A stretch of DNA of 64,000 bases from Bacteroidota bacterium (GCA_023419095.1 JAEZYN010000030.1:1-64000), one strand, 5' to 3'; counted from the stretch's first letter, positions 15,567 to 24,735 are shown. The notes: generated by a model not told the origin, from the sequence alone. A program made the numbers and translations.

Positions 15567-17354
15567 TTATTTTTTTACAACTTTGAAAGATTCGTTTTTA
15601 CCATTCTCAAGAATAGTACTTACGATATACATGCCTGGTGCAAGTTTGCTCATATCTACTTTACCATTGTTAAGTTTTGATGATACCGGCATTTTTTGGC
15701 CGTTTGCATTGTAGATATGTACTGTTTCAACTTTAATCTTAGAATCAATGGTCAGGTAATCTTTCACAGGGTTTGGATAGAACGATACATTTCTGCTTCC
15801 TGACTCGCTCACAGCTGCTACGGTACAGTCTGCATCGATTACCATATTGCTGTCATAATGTTGGCCAGGTGCGGTATCACTGGTGATCTGTGTCCATGTT
15901 GCGCCACCGTCTGTAGAAATGTAGTTTGATTTTGTATTCCAACCTTCAGTGTACTGATAACCGATCCAATACATGCTGGTATTGCTTGCAGAGATCGCCT
16001 GAAGTGAAATCCAGTACCTTGTATCAGCTGTAGTGTTCACTGGCAGACTGTAACCACCTAGATTCACTTTCACGGCAAATGTAGGATAACCTGCAAATGT
16101 ACCTGGTAGAGTAGTTACGCTTTCCGGCGCTACGTTGCTGATAGTATGTATCACTGTTCCCGGGGTGTCAGTCGCAGAATTGCTCATTATCTGAACATTA
16201 AATGCTGTAATATCTGCTCCGCCTGTTGGTGCTAAAGGTACAATGTCAGCAGTAATGCTTTGTAACTTATAAGCTGCACTTTCCATTGGTACAAAGAAGT
16301 CATTTGCAACCGCATAGTTTAGTGTAGCGTTTTTAACGATGTTATTAGCAAGGTCAGGTGTTCCTGCATAAGTTTGGTCGCATCCGTAGTCTGGCTCTAC
16401 CGGTGCGCTGCCGCATTTTACAGATCTTGTATGAGCGGTAGCCGAGGTACCGCTACCACAGTCAACGCTTGTGTGAGAGTAGAATCTGATCGTGCCTGTT
16501 ACATCTGACGTCCACGATACTGAACCTGCGCCACCAGCTAAAATCGTTGGTGTAGCTGTATTATTCGTAATAGTGATGTAGTAAGCAGGATTTGAAACAC
16601 TAAAGGTGTAATTTACTCCACTTGTTACATTTAACACAGAGTATTCACCAGTCCACGCTGCAGTGGTAATATTATATACACTTCCATTACAGTTTGGTGT
16701 TACTGCCGAAGTTGGGAACTGTCCGTTAGGCGACGTTGTACAACCAACAGGAGCGATTCTCAGGGTGTAATCTTCAACTTCACCGTATGCGCCAGTTGTA
16801 CAGGCATCAGTAACTGCAGGATTGTCAGTACCCGTGGCAGCCACCATCACGCGGAGTCGGTAAGAACCGGGTGCCAGCGTTGCCGGAATAGTTATATTTC
16901 CATTAAGTGTGGAAACTTCGAAATCAGATCCTTCGCCAACTTCACCCAGAAACTCATCAGCATCAAAGGTTTCATTGTTATTTAAATCCAGCCATACCGA
17001 AACACGCTCAAACCAACCGTCGCCTACAGTAACAGAAATAGGATAAGACTGTCCCGCAACGATAGTTCCTACCGTGGCAGTATAATCGCCGTAGCCACCC
17101 GGGCTGCAGGTAGTAGTGTTATTAATGCCTGCAACAGTGACATTAGTAATCAGATCGCCATCACTACAGTCTGAGGACGGCAGACAGTAAGCAGTCGGCA
17201 TCTTTGAAGTAGCTGTGCTTAAAGATGGGCCTGCAACAAGTTTAGAATTTTTTGGGTAAACTGATTCTTTCGAATTTTGGGAATTTCGGGCATTTTGCGA
17301 AAAACCCAGGAGTGGCAGCATCAGAACCGCCAACAGAGGTAGTTTTTTTCTCAT
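15567..17354 (-). CDS. GEVED-domain secreted protein with type IX secretion sorting tail
   Basis: A 595-residue exported protein. The signal peptide is KKLPLLAVLMLPLLGFSQ. A GEVED domain follows at about residues 56-200 (ending GEVEDYTLRI, with DLNNNETFDADEF resembling a calcium-type loop). The middle has beta-sandwich-like segments (for example YSVLNVTSGVNYTFSVSN) and paired cysteines. The last 80 residues are a T9SS type A sorting domain: FYPNPVKDYLTID, VHIYNANGQ, LAPGMYIVS and a basic end FKVVKK. The tail directs export through the outer membrane by T9SS and cell-surface attachment. The T9SS machinery is not in this window. The protein is probably an adhesin or surface protein; no catalytic site is recognised. 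Confidence 0.9.
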   Translation of the reverse strand: MRKKLPLLAVLMLPLLGFSQNARNSQNSKESVYPKNSKLVAGPSLSTATSKMPTAYCLPSSDCSDGDLITNVTVAGINNTTTCSPGGYGDYTATVGTIVAGQSYPISVTVGDGWFERVSVWLDLNNNETFDADEFLGEVGEGSDFEVSTLNGNITIPATLAPGSYRLRVMVAATGTDNPAVTDACTTGAYGEVEDYTLRIAPVGCTTSPNGQFPTSAVTPNCNGSVYNITTAAWTGEYSVLNVTSGVNYTFSVSNPAYYITITNNTATPTILAGGAGSVSWTSDVTGTIRFYSHTSVDCGSGTSATAHTRSVKCGSAPVEPDYGCDQTYAGTPDLANNIVKNATLNYAVANDFFVPMESAAYKLQSITADIVPLAPTGGADITAFNVQIMSNSATDTPGTVIHTISNVAPESVTTLPGTFAGYPTFAVKVNLGGYSLPVNTTADTRYWISLQAISASNTSMYWIGYQYTEGWNTKSNYISTDGGATWTQITSDTAPGQHYDSNMVIDADCTVAAVSESGSRNVSFYPNPVKDYLTIDSKIKVETVHIYNANGQKMPVSSKLNNGKVDMSKLAPGMYIVSTILENGKNESFKVVKK

Positions 17355-17517
17355 TTTTAAAAATTTTAATTAATGAATGATTTGAACTCCCTAAGTTAAA
17401 AATTAAATTTAAATAAAAAAGCTTTTTACTGTATTATTTGCATTAATAAATAAAAAAATTAAAGATAGTGTATTAGGAAACGAAAAAAAATGCAGTGTTG
17501 ATAATAGGTTATATCGC

Positions 17518-18435
17518 TTACACACACATGAACCATTCATTGAGAAGACTTGCTGCCAGCCGCGAAGTTCGCTGATCCGGGTCAAACTTAGGGTTCACTT
17601 CTGCCACATCCATCGCGCGAAGTTTTGTGTTGCTTAAAATATGTTTGTACAAATGCATGAATGCCGCATCTGCGAAAATACCGTTATACGCCGGTGCAGA
17701 AACGCCCGGTGCGATTGCCACATTGAATGTATCCATGCAAATGGTAAGGTATAGTAAATCGGTTTGGGAAATAAAGCTGTCGAGCCGTTCATAAAGATTG
17801 GGTAGGTTTTCAAAAAAGAGTTCGTCCGCAAGAAAGTACTCCATTCCGAGCTGATGCGCCGTGTCAAAAAGCTTCAGAGTATTCGAGTTTTTTTGAATAC
17901 CGATATGCAGCGAATTCAGTTTTCCCTCCTGTGCGATCTGCCAAAAACCCGTGCCGGAACTCGCGCCAACCGAAGGATCGGGCTCACGGCTATCAAAATG
18001 GGCGTCAATATTGACGATTCCAATTCTGCTGTCAGGAAATGCTTTCTTTAATCCTGTGTAGTGCGCGAACATTACCTCGTGTCCGCCTCCTAAAACGACG
18101 GATTGTGCACCCTTAAGTACGGTTTCAGTGACTTTATGTGCAAGTTCATCCTGGGCTTTTTGCAGATTTTGATCTTCGCAAATAACATTTCCAAAATCAT
18201 GCAGTACAAAGTCCTGATTTACCACCGGAAAATTACTCATATTCTGGCGAATCAGGTCGGGAGCATCTTTGGCACCGACCCGGCCCTTGTTGCGGCGTAC
18301 GCCTTCATCTACGGCAAAACCGTGCAAAACGAAATCTTTAGGTTGGATTTTATTGTAATCGTTATTCAACATTACATGCTGAAACAGCCTGTGATGAAGT
18401 GCGTCTTCACCATCAAAACGACCTTTCCAAATCAT
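17518..18435 (-). CDS. hutG: Formimidoylglutamase (arginase/agmatinase superfamily)
   Basis: A 305-residue ureohydrolase-fold enzyme, which hydrolyses N-formimidoyl-glutamate to glutamate and formamide in histidine breakdown. The start MIWKGRFDGEDALHHRL and the length match HutG. Metal ligands are visible in VLGGGHEVMFAHY and NIDAHFDSR. The third metal site, DxD in most arginase-fold enzymes, reads CMDTF here, so the first Asp is replaced by Cys. Agmatinase at 44 kb retains DLDAF. Other hut genes are not nearby. The gene lies 33 bases downstream of paaA on the same strand and may be carried on the same transcript. Confidence 0.85.
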   Translation of the reverse strand: MIWKGRFDGEDALHHRLFQHVMLNNDYNKIQPKDFVLHGFAVDEGVRRNKGRVGAKDAPDLIRQNMSNFPVVNQDFVLHDFGNVICEDQNLQKAQDELAHKVTETVLKGAQSVVLGGGHEVMFAHYTGLKKAFPDSRIGIVNIDAHFDSREPDPSVGASSGTGFWQIAQEGKLNSLHIGIQKNSNTLKLFDTAHQLGMEYFLADELFFENLPNLYERLDSFISQTDLLYLTICMDTFNVAIAPGVSAPAYNGIFADAAFMHLYKHILSNTKLRAMDVAEVNPKFDPDQRTSRLAASLLNEWFMCV

Positions 18436-18468
18436 CCGGAAATTATTAATTAAAATTTATTATCAGAC

Positions 18469-19404
18469 TTAAACCGACAGTTGCTCTTTTGCGGCGTAGG
18501 CCATCGCTGCTTCTTTCACCCACGAATGTTCGCGCTGCGCTTTTCGCTTAGTTTCCAGACGTTTTTTGTTACACGGGCCATTACCTTTCAGTACTTCCAT
18601 GAATTCATCCCAGGGCAGCTCACCGAAATCGTAATGTTTTGTTTCTTCATTCCATTTCAGTTTCTCATCAGGGATTTTAAGACCTAAGAATTCCGCCTGC
18701 TCCACGGTAACATCTACAAATCTCTGTCGTAAAGCATCGTTACTTTCCCGCTTTACCCGGTACGCCATAGATTTTTGGGAATTTGGAGAAGCGTCGTCAT
18801 TAGGACCAAACATCATCAGTGCAGGCCACCAAAAACGGTTCAGGGCATCCTGCGCCATTTCTTTCTGCTCCTTCGTTCCGCGGCAAAGTGTCATCAGAAT
18901 TTCGTAACCCTGACGCTGGTGGAAAGATTCTTCTTTGCAAATCCGCACCATCGCCCGGGAATATGGACCATAGGAATTACCCATCAGCATTACCTGATTC
19001 ATAATTGCAGCGCCATCAACCAGCCAGCCAATTGCGCCAATATCTGCCCACGAAAGCGCCGGATAATTGAAAATACTTGAATATTTGGCTTTTCCGGAAA
19101 GCATATCTTGGTAGGTGGAATCTCTGTCTGCTGCTATTTCTCCGTTATTGAGCGTTTCCGCAGCTGCATACAGATAGAGTCCGTGGCCGGCTTCATCCTG
19201 TATCTTGGCCATCAATGCCATTTTGCGTCGCAGCGAGGGCGCGCGCGTGATCCAGTTGGCTTCCGGCAGCATACCCACCACTTCGGAATGCGCATGCTGA
19301 GAGATTTGCCGAACCAGGAGTTTCCGGTAATCTTCGGGCATTACATCTTTTGGCTCAACCTTATTTTCGGCCTGAACGTATTTTAAAAATTTATCCTGAG
19401 TCAT
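18469..19404 (-). CDS. paaA: 1,2-phenylacetyl-CoA epoxidase subunit PaaA
   Basis: The 311-residue catalytic diiron subunit of the oxygenase that epoxidises phenylacetyl-CoA in aerobic phenylacetate breakdown. Two carboxylate-bridged iron motifs are intact: [18 protein letters not shown] and [15 protein letters not shown] (the ExxH pairs). The length matches the family (about 310). No paaB, paaC or paaD follows; hutG comes next. PaaA normally needs PaaC for stability and PaaB for the complex, so the locus is either split across the genome or a remnant. An 85-residue unknown and paaE lie upstream. Confidence 0.93.
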   Translation of the reverse strand: MTQDKFLKYVQAENKVEPKDVMPEDYRKLLVRQISQHAHSEVVGMLPEANWITRAPSLRRKMALMAKIQDEAGHGLYLYAAAETLNNGEIAADRDSTYQDMLSGKAKYSSIFNYPALSWADIGAIGWLVDGAAIMNQVMLMGNSYGPYSRAMVRICKEESFHQRQGYEILMTLCRGTKEQKEMAQDALNRFWWPALMMFGPNDDASPNSQKSMAYRVKRESNDALRQRFVDVTVEQAEFLGLKIPDEKLKWNEETKHYDFGELPWDEFMEVLKGNGPCNKKRLETKRKAQREHSWVKEAAMAYAAKEQLSV

Positions 19405-19438
19405 CTTTTTTGTTTTTAATTAATTTGTTGCAGTACAC

Positions 19439-19696
19439 TTACCATTTTCCCTCGCGTAAATCATCTTTCACGTAAACGCCTACTTTTGCATCACTGAATT
19501 CACCGGCCACGAAGTTTACCGTTTTGTCGTTATCAACAATCTGATATTCTTTGAAAAAATAAATATTGCCGCCATCCGGTCCTGTGACTTCCACTTTTTT
19601 ATTGACGCAATGCCAATAGTGATTCCAGATGTTTAAACCTCCAATGCGAAATTCTTCATTTTCGCGAATAGTCTTTGCAAATTTCCAGTAGTTCAT
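19439..19696 (-). CDS. Small hypothetical protein within the paa group
   Basis: An 85-residue protein starting at the ATG at 19696 (MNYWKFAKTIRENEEFRIGG). An upstream in-frame ATG would overlap paaE. It has no membrane segment and is rich in Trp and acidic residues (WNHYWHCVNKKVEV, TVNFVAGEFSDAKVGVYV). It is not PaaB by my reading: the PaaB hallmark motifs are absent, though it is similarly short. It lies 34 bases upstream of paaA and 18 bases downstream of paaE, so it is part of the same transcription unit. It may be an accessory subunit that occupies the usual PaaB position. Confidence 0.7.
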   Translation of the reverse strand: MNYWKFAKTIRENEEFRIGGLNIWNHYWHCVNKKVEVTGPDGGNIYFFKEYQIVDNDKTVNFVAGEFSDAKVGVYVKDDLREGKW

Positions 19697-19713
19697 TTTT
19701 CGTTGTTTAAGGG

Positions 19714-20802
19714 TTAAACATCGTAATTCAGCATCACCACATTCGTGGTTGGGTGGCATTGGCATGTGAGTACGAAACCGCGCTCCACTTCATCCTCTGT
19801 CAGCGCGAAATTTTTCTCCATGAAAACTTCGCCTTCCATCACCTGCGCTTTACACGTGCAGCACACGCCGCCTTTGCAGGCAAACGGCACAGGCAGTTTT
19901 TCGGTTAGTGCCTGGTCTAAGATACTGTTTTTCTTTGAATTAAGATGAAAAGAATATTCGTCGTCATCTATAATTAAAGTTACCATGCTTTCAAGATTGG
20001 GGATCGCTTTGAACTCGTCGCTCATCTCAGCATTCTCTTCATCGTCCGGTGCGGCGTAATATTCATATAAAATCTGAAGCGACGGCACTTTTTTCTCATT
20101 TTTAAGATAGCCGGATACGCTTTTTATCATTTCAGACGGGCCACAAATAAAATAGGTAGCCTCGCGAACAGGAATATCTTTGAATCTTTCAAGCAGTTCA
20201 TCCAGTTTTGGCGCGCAGATTCTGCCTTCAAAAAGCTCGTCTTCAAAATGTTTTTCACGTGAGAGGAGATAAACTACTTTCAGCCTTCCGGCAAATTTTT
20301 CCACCAGCGCATCAATATCTTCTTTAAAAATAATGTCGTTAAGACTTCTGTTGCTGTAAAACAGATAAGCCTTGCTTTTCGGTTCCTGGTATAATGCTTC
20401 TTTCAGATTTGATAGCACCGGCGAAATACCGCTTCCCGCAGCTAAGCCCACATATGTTTTTTCGTTTGAAATATGATGATTGGTGTAAAAATGACCCGCA
20501 GGCGCGGAAACTTCCACCATTTGGCCGGGAAAAATATTCTCATTTAAAATGGAAGAGACGCGGCCGTTTTCCAGATGTTTTACCAGAATTTCGAGATCTG
20601 TGTTTTCTTCAGTCGGAGCATTGACGATGGAATAAGAGCGTCGCAGATCTTCGTCGCCTGCAAAAAACCTTACATTCAGATATTGGCCCTGCTTAAAAGA
20701 AAACTCCGGCTTCAGATGTGCAGGGATCTCGAAGGCAATATTTACGGAATCGTTTGTTTTCTTCGCTACTTTGGTCGTTTTTAAAAGATGAAAATGATGC
20801 AT
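19714..20802 (-). CDS. paaE: Phenylacetyl-CoA epoxidase reductase subunit (PaaE-like)
   Basis: A 362-residue electron-transfer protein. The N-terminal FAD-binding domain carries FKQGQYLNVRFF and RRSYSIVNAP, the NAD(P)H domain carries VGLAAGSGISPVLSNLKEAL and ATYFICGPSEMI, and the C-terminal 2Fe-2S plant-ferredoxin domain has PFACKGGVCCTCKAQV and a final Cys in VLTCQCHP. It passes electrons from NADPH to the PaaA diiron site. It is the first gene of the minus-strand paa group and has a -7 element upstream. The same architecture also serves other ring-hydroxylating oxygenases, so the PaaE name rests partly on paaA lying next to it. Confidence 0.88.
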   Translation of the reverse strand: MHHFHLLKTTKVAKKTNDSVNIAFEIPAHLKPEFSFKQGQYLNVRFFAGDEDLRRSYSIVNAPTEENTDLEILVKHLENGRVSSILNENIFPGQMVEVSAPAGHFYTNHHISNEKTYVGLAAGSGISPVLSNLKEALYQEPKSKAYLFYSNRSLNDIIFKEDIDALVEKFAGRLKVVYLLSREKHFEDELFEGRICAPKLDELLERFKDIPVREATYFICGPSEMIKSVSGYLKNEKKVPSLQILYEYYAAPDDEENAEMSDEFKAIPNLESMVTLIIDDDEYSFHLNSKKNSILDQALTEKLPVPFACKGGVCCTCKAQVMEGEVFMEKNFALTEDEVERGFVLTCQCHPTTNVVMLNYDV

Positions 20803-20838
20803 ATAAAAAGCTGACTACATTATTAAAAGTGTGTGAAA

Positions 20839-20846
20839 CAAATATA
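20839..20846 (-). promoter_or_regulatory. -7 element for the paaE-paaA unit
   Basis: On the minus strand TATATTTG matches TAnnTTTG, 36 bases before the paaE ATG. Confidence 0.5.
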
Positions 20847-20922
20847 ATGTTTTTTGCGATTGGAGAATTTAAGTAAAGTGATGGCACGCAAATACACGTT
20901 TTTGACTTTGGTGCACTAAATT

Positions 20923-20979
20923 CGGAAATTATGTCTTAAAACATTCACATTCAAATATTTAAAACGGAAATTATGTCTT
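20923..20979. repeat. Pair of 15-bp direct repeats upstream of clpB
   Basis: The 15-mer CGGAAATTATGTCTT occurs at 20923-20937 and again at 20965-20979, with a 42-base period. It lies in the divergent gap between paaE and clpB, just before a candidate promoter, so it may be a tandem operator or a chance duplication. Confidence 0.45.
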
Positions 20980-20986
20980 TAAAGTG

Positions 20987-21016
20987 TTTGATTTTCTGCT
21001 GAAAGTATAATTTTTG
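20987..21016 (+). promoter_or_regulatory. clpB: Candidate clpB promoter
   Basis: TTTG at 20987-20990 and TAATTTTTG at 21008-21016 are separated by 17 bases, near the Bacteroidota -33/-7 pattern. The ATG follows 51 bases later. The -7 element carries one extra base compared with TAnnTTTG. Confidence 0.4.
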
Positions 21017-21067
21017 CTGCCAACACGATATCATTTCAAATCAAACTTTTAACACAAAATTTTTAAT

Positions 21068-23659
21068 ATGAACTTAAATCAATACACCGTAAAATCTCAG
21101 GAAGCCATCCAGAAAGCGCAGCAGATCGCGATGGAATTCGGCCACCAGATGATCGAGCCACAACATTTGCTGGAAGGAATTCTGCAGGTGGACGAAAACA
21201 TTTCAGAATTTCTGATGAAGAAATCTGAGGCTGAACTGAGTCTCGTGCGCGAGCGCAACCGCGAAAACCTCGAAAAACTTCCCAAAGTAGAGGGCGGCAA
21301 CATTTATCTTTCCCAGACATCTAACCGGATTTTGCTTGATGCTCCCAACGTGGCCAAGAGAATGGGTGATGAATATGTTACGATCGAACATTTGTGGCTT
21401 TCGCTGCTTGACGTGAACTCCGATGTTTCAAAAATGCTCAAAGATATGGGCGTGACAAAAAAAGGCGTCGAAGTTGCGATAAGCGAACTGCGCAAAGGTT
21501 CAAAAGCCACTTCTGCGAGTTCTGAAGAAACTTATCAAAGTTTAAATAAATACGCTAAAAACTTCAATGTTTTGGCGGCAGAAGGAAAACTTGATCCGGT
21601 TATCGGCAGGGACGAAGAAATCCGCCGTGTGCTACAGATCCTGTCGAGAAGAACTAAGAATAATCCAATTCTAATTGGCGAACCGGGCGTGGGGAAAACC
21701 GCGATCGCGGAAGGAATTGCGCACCGGATCATCTCTGGCGACGTTCCCGAAAACCTGATGGATAAAACACTTTATTCACTGGATATGGGTGCGCTGATTG
21801 CCGGCGCAAAATATAAAGGAGAATTCGAAGAGCGCCTGAAATCTGTTGTAAATGAAGTCATTAAATCTGAAGGTCAGATTATACTCTTCATCGATGAAAT
21901 TCACACTTTGGTCGGTGCTGGTGGCGGAGAAGGCGCGATGGACGCGGCGAATATCCTTAAACCCGCATTGGCGCGCGGCGAACTGCGTGCTGTGGGTGCA
22001 ACGACATTAAATGAATATCAGAAATATTTTGAGAAAGACAAAGCGCTCGAAAGACGTTTTCAGAAGGTAATGGTGGAAGAACCGGATACGGAATCGGCGA
22101 TTTCTATCCTGCGTGGAGTTAAAGACAAATATGAGGCACACCACAAAGTGCGCATTAAAGATGAAGCCATCATCGCCGCAGTAGAGCTGTCGCAGCGGTA
22201 TATTACTGACCGCTTTTTACCGGACAAAGCAATTGACCTGATTGATGAAGCTTCCGCGAAACTGCGAATGGAAATTAATTCTAAACCTGAGGAACTGGAC
22301 GTTCTCGATCGGCGACTTATGCAACTCGAAATCGAACTCGCAGCCATATCCAGAGAAAACAATGAAATTAAAATCAATCATTTAAAAGAGGATATTGCCA
22401 AAGTTTCTGAGCAGCGAAACGAAATCAATGCGAAATGGCTTAAAGAAAAGCAGAAGTCGGAAGATCTTACCGCAATTAAAAAAGAAATCGAAGCCCTGAA
22501 ACTTGAGGCAGAACGCGCGTCCCGCGTCGGTGATTATGCGAAAGTGGCGGAAATTCAGTATGGTAAGATTAAAGAAAAAGAAAGCGATCTCGAAAAACTG
22601 GAACTCGAAATGCAGAACCATCAGAACGAGCTGATTCAGGAAGAAGTTACCGCTGAAAATATCTCGGAAGTCATTTCCAAATGGACCGGAATTCCGGTAA
22701 CCAAGCTTCTGCAGAGCGAACGCGAAAAACTTCTTCACCTCGAAGACGAACTTCACAAAAGAGTAGTCGGGCAAAACGAGGCCATCGAATCCATTGCGGA
22801 TGCCATCAGGAGAAACCGCGCAGGCCTAAACGACGAAAGAAAACCGATTGGCTCCTTCCTTTTCCTCGGTACTACCGGCGTCGGTAAAACGGAACTCGCA
22901 AAAGCTTTGGCAGAATATCTTTTTAACGACGAAAACAATATGACGCGAATTGATATGAGTGAGTATCAGGAGCGGCATGCGGTTTCACGGCTGGTCGGCG
23001 CGCCTCCGGGTTACGTAGGTTACGATGAAGGCGGTCAGCTGACGGAAGCCGTGCGCCGCAGACCGTATTCCGTGGTGCTTTTAGACGAGATCGAAAAAGC
23101 GCATCCCGATGTTTTCAATACGCTTCTGCAGGTTTTGGATGACGGTCGGCTGACGGATAACAAAGGTCGCGTGGTCAATTTTAAAAACTCAATTATCATC
23201 ATGACGTCGAACCTGGGCTCGCACATAATCCAGGAAAACTTTGAAAATATAACTGATGAAAACGTTTCTGAAGTTGTGGAAAAAACAAAAGCTGAAGTGT
23301 TCGCGCTTTTGAGACAGACATTGAGACCCGAATTTTTAAACAGAATTGACGAAACCGTGCTTTTCCAGCCATTGAACAAAAAAGAAATTGGTAAAATCGT
23401 GCAGTATCAGCTGCGTGGATTCAATAAAATGCTGGAGAAAAAAGGTATTTTCATGACGGCGACCGACGATGCCGTAGAATATATAATGAATAAAGGCTAC
23501 GACCCGAGTTTTGGCGCAAGGCCTCTGAAAAGAGTTTTGCAACAGGAAGTTCTCAACAGACTTTCGAAAGAGATTCTGGCCGGCAATGTAAACGACGGCG
23601 ACCGCATAACACTCGATTATTTCGATGAAAGTGGCCTTGTATTCAGACCGACTGAGTGA
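21068..23659 (+). CDS. clpB: ATP-dependent disaggregase ClpB
   Basis: An 863-residue Hsp100 chaperone that pulls apart protein aggregates together with DnaK. It has a Clp N-domain (residues 1-145), a first AAA+ domain with GEPGVGKTAIAEG (about 203) and a Walker B IILFIDEIHTLVG. A long coiled-coil middle domain (about 405-525, rich in Glu/Lys: KINHLKEDIAKVSEQRNEI and on) follows. The second AAA+ domain has GTTGVGKTELAKALAEYLF (about 600) and the sensor/arginine region FGARPLKRVLQQ. The middle domain separates it from ClpA and ClpC; no ClpP-binding loop is seen. The length is normal. Regulation is probably stress-linked; no CIRCE element is recognised. Confidence 0.98.
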   Translation: MNLNQYTVKSQEAIQKAQQIAMEFGHQMIEPQHLLEGILQVDENISEFLMKKSEAELSLVRERNRENLEKLPKVEGGNIYLSQTSNRILLDAPNVAKRMGDEYVTIEHLWLSLLDVNSDVSKMLKDMGVTKKGVEVAISELRKGSKATSASSEETYQSLNKYAKNFNVLAAEGKLDPVIGRDEEIRRVLQILSRRTKNNPILIGEPGVGKTAIAEGIAHRIISGDVPENLMDKTLYSLDMGALIAGAKYKGEFEERLKSVVNEVIKSEGQIILFIDEIHTLVGAGGGEGAMDAANILKPALARGELRAVGATTLNEYQKYFEKDKALERRFQKVMVEEPDTESAISILRGVKDKYEAHHKVRIKDEAIIAAVELSQRYITDRFLPDKAIDLIDEASAKLRMEINSKPEELDVLDRRLMQLEIELAAISRENNEIKINHLKEDIAKVSEQRNEINAKWLKEKQKSEDLTAIKKEIEALKLEAERASRVGDYAKVAEIQYGKIKEKESDLEKLELEMQNHQNELIQEEVTAENISEVISKWTGIPVTKLLQSEREKLLHLEDELHKRVVGQNEAIESIADAIRRNRAGLNDERKPIGSFLFLGTTGVGKTELAKALAEYLFNDENNMTRIDMSEYQERHAVSRLVGAPPGYVGYDEGGQLTEAVRRRPYSVVLLDEIEKAHPDVFNTLLQVLDDGRLTDNKGRVVNFKNSIIIMTSNLGSHIIQENFENITDENVSEVVEKTKAEVFALLRQTLRPEFLNRIDETVLFQPLNKKEIGKIVQYQLRGFNKMLEKKGIFMTATDDAVEYIMNKGYDPSFGARPLKRVLQQEVLNRLSKEILAGNVNDGDRITLDYFDESGLVFRPTE

Positions 23660-23748
23660 GAAATTTTAAAAAGAATGCAAAAATAAACATTCTATAAGCC
23701 TGATTCTCAAACCTATTGCATCAAAGTGAGAAAATACATTTTAATTTA

Positions 23749-23870
23749 TTTGCAAATATCAGGATTAATATATTTCTTTGTGCCGTTCTAATGCTTTCAT
23801 CAGCTGAAGAATAAATTTTTTTTCATCATTTGTGTTTATCCACCGGCTTCATCACCGGTGGGTTTTTTTG
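23749..23870 (+). other. Possible small RNA or long 3' leader region downstream of clpB
   Basis: The 215-base gap between clpB and the next gene ends in a clear terminator. TTTG at 23749-23752 and TTTCTTTG at 23773-23780 (20 bases apart) resemble a promoter, which would give a transcript of about 85 bases ending at the terminator. No open frame of note is present. The alternative is simply the clpB 3' untranslated region. Confidence 0.25.
23840..23870 (+). terminator. Intrinsic terminator downstream of clpB
   Basis: CCACCGG pairs with CCGGTGG across an 8-base loop, followed by G and seven T residues. Confidence 0.88.
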
Positions 23871-23873
23871 TTT

Positions 23874-24704
23874 TTAATGGAAGCTTAGTGTGGCCATAAC
23901 GGGAAAATGATCCGACGGATAAAGCAGATTTTCGCGCCGGTCATTGATAATGCGGTGATCAATGCAGCGAAATTTCTGCGTAAAAATATAGTCGATGCGG
24001 TCTGTCGGGATTTTATTGATATCGAATGCTGTAAAAGTTCCTGTTGGCCCGTACGGCGGTTTCGCGCAGTTTTTATACGTGTCCTGCAGGTTTTGGGCTA
24101 ATATTTTAATGGGTTGCGTTTCATCTGTTAAATTAAAATCACCGGTAAGAATTACAGGTAAGGTCTTTGTATTCAATGTTTTAATTTCATTTAAAATCAA
24201 ACTGGCAGAATTTTTCCGTGCTACATTTCCGATATGGTCGAAATGCACATTGAACGCCCAAAACTTCTTACCGCCTTTTTTAGTTTGAAATAAAGCGTAC
24301 GTACAAACGCGGTTGTAAGCTGCGTCCCAACCTTTTGAAGGTTTTTCCGGCGTCTCGCTGAGCCAGAAAGTTCCGCTTTGAAGCACTTTCAGTTTTTCGG
24401 AATTATAGATAATGGCAGAATATTCGCCCTTATTTTTCCCATCGTCTCGTCCCACGCCTACAAAATCGTAGTTTGAAAGTCCAGTTTTGATATCGGTCAT
24501 CTGCTGAGGTAAGGCCTCCTGAACACCTAGAACATCCATTTCATAGTAGTTCAGAAGTTTCAGGACGTCATCTTTGCGGTGCTTCCACGCATTTTCTTTG
24601 TCAGAATCCAGCGCGAGCCTGATGTTGAAAGTCATCACCTTCAATTCCTGCGCATTCATATTTAAATAAAATGTTAAAGCCAAAAAAGTAATCAGGTTTT
24701 TCAT
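23874..24704 (-). CDS. Secreted endonuclease/exonuclease/phosphatase-family protein
   Basis: A 276-residue protein with an N-terminal signal (KNLITFLALTFYLNMNAQE). It has the exo/endo/phosphatase fold: LKVMTFNIRLALDSD, MDVLGVQEAL, FNVHFDHIGNVARKNSASL, VILTGDFNLTD (catalytic Asp/Asn) and the C-terminal SDHFPVMATLSF (catalytic Asp-His). The family includes DNases, sphingomyelinases and lipid or sugar phosphodiesterases, so the substrate is not set by sequence. Secretion into the periplasm favours a scavenging phosphodiesterase. It stands alone, with its own -7 element upstream. Confidence 0.88.
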   Translation of the reverse strand: MKNLITFLALTFYLNMNAQELKVMTFNIRLALDSDKENAWKHRKDDVLKLLNYYEMDVLGVQEALPQQMTDIKTGLSNYDFVGVGRDDGKNKGEYSAIIYNSEKLKVLQSGTFWLSETPEKPSKGWDAAYNRVCTYALFQTKKGGKKFWAFNVHFDHIGNVARKNSASLILNEIKTLNTKTLPVILTGDFNLTDETQPIKILAQNLQDTYKNCAKPPYGPTGTFTAFDINKIPTDRIDYIFTQKFRCIDHRIINDRRENLLYPSDHFPVMATLSFH

Positions 24705-24727
24705 TTAAGTTGATTTTTTTCGAATTT

Positions 24728-24735
24728 CAAAGTTA
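24728..24735 (-). promoter_or_regulatory. -7 element for the endonuclease/phosphatase gene
   Basis: On the minus strand TAACTTTG matches TAnnTTTG, 23 bases before the ATG. Confidence 0.5.
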
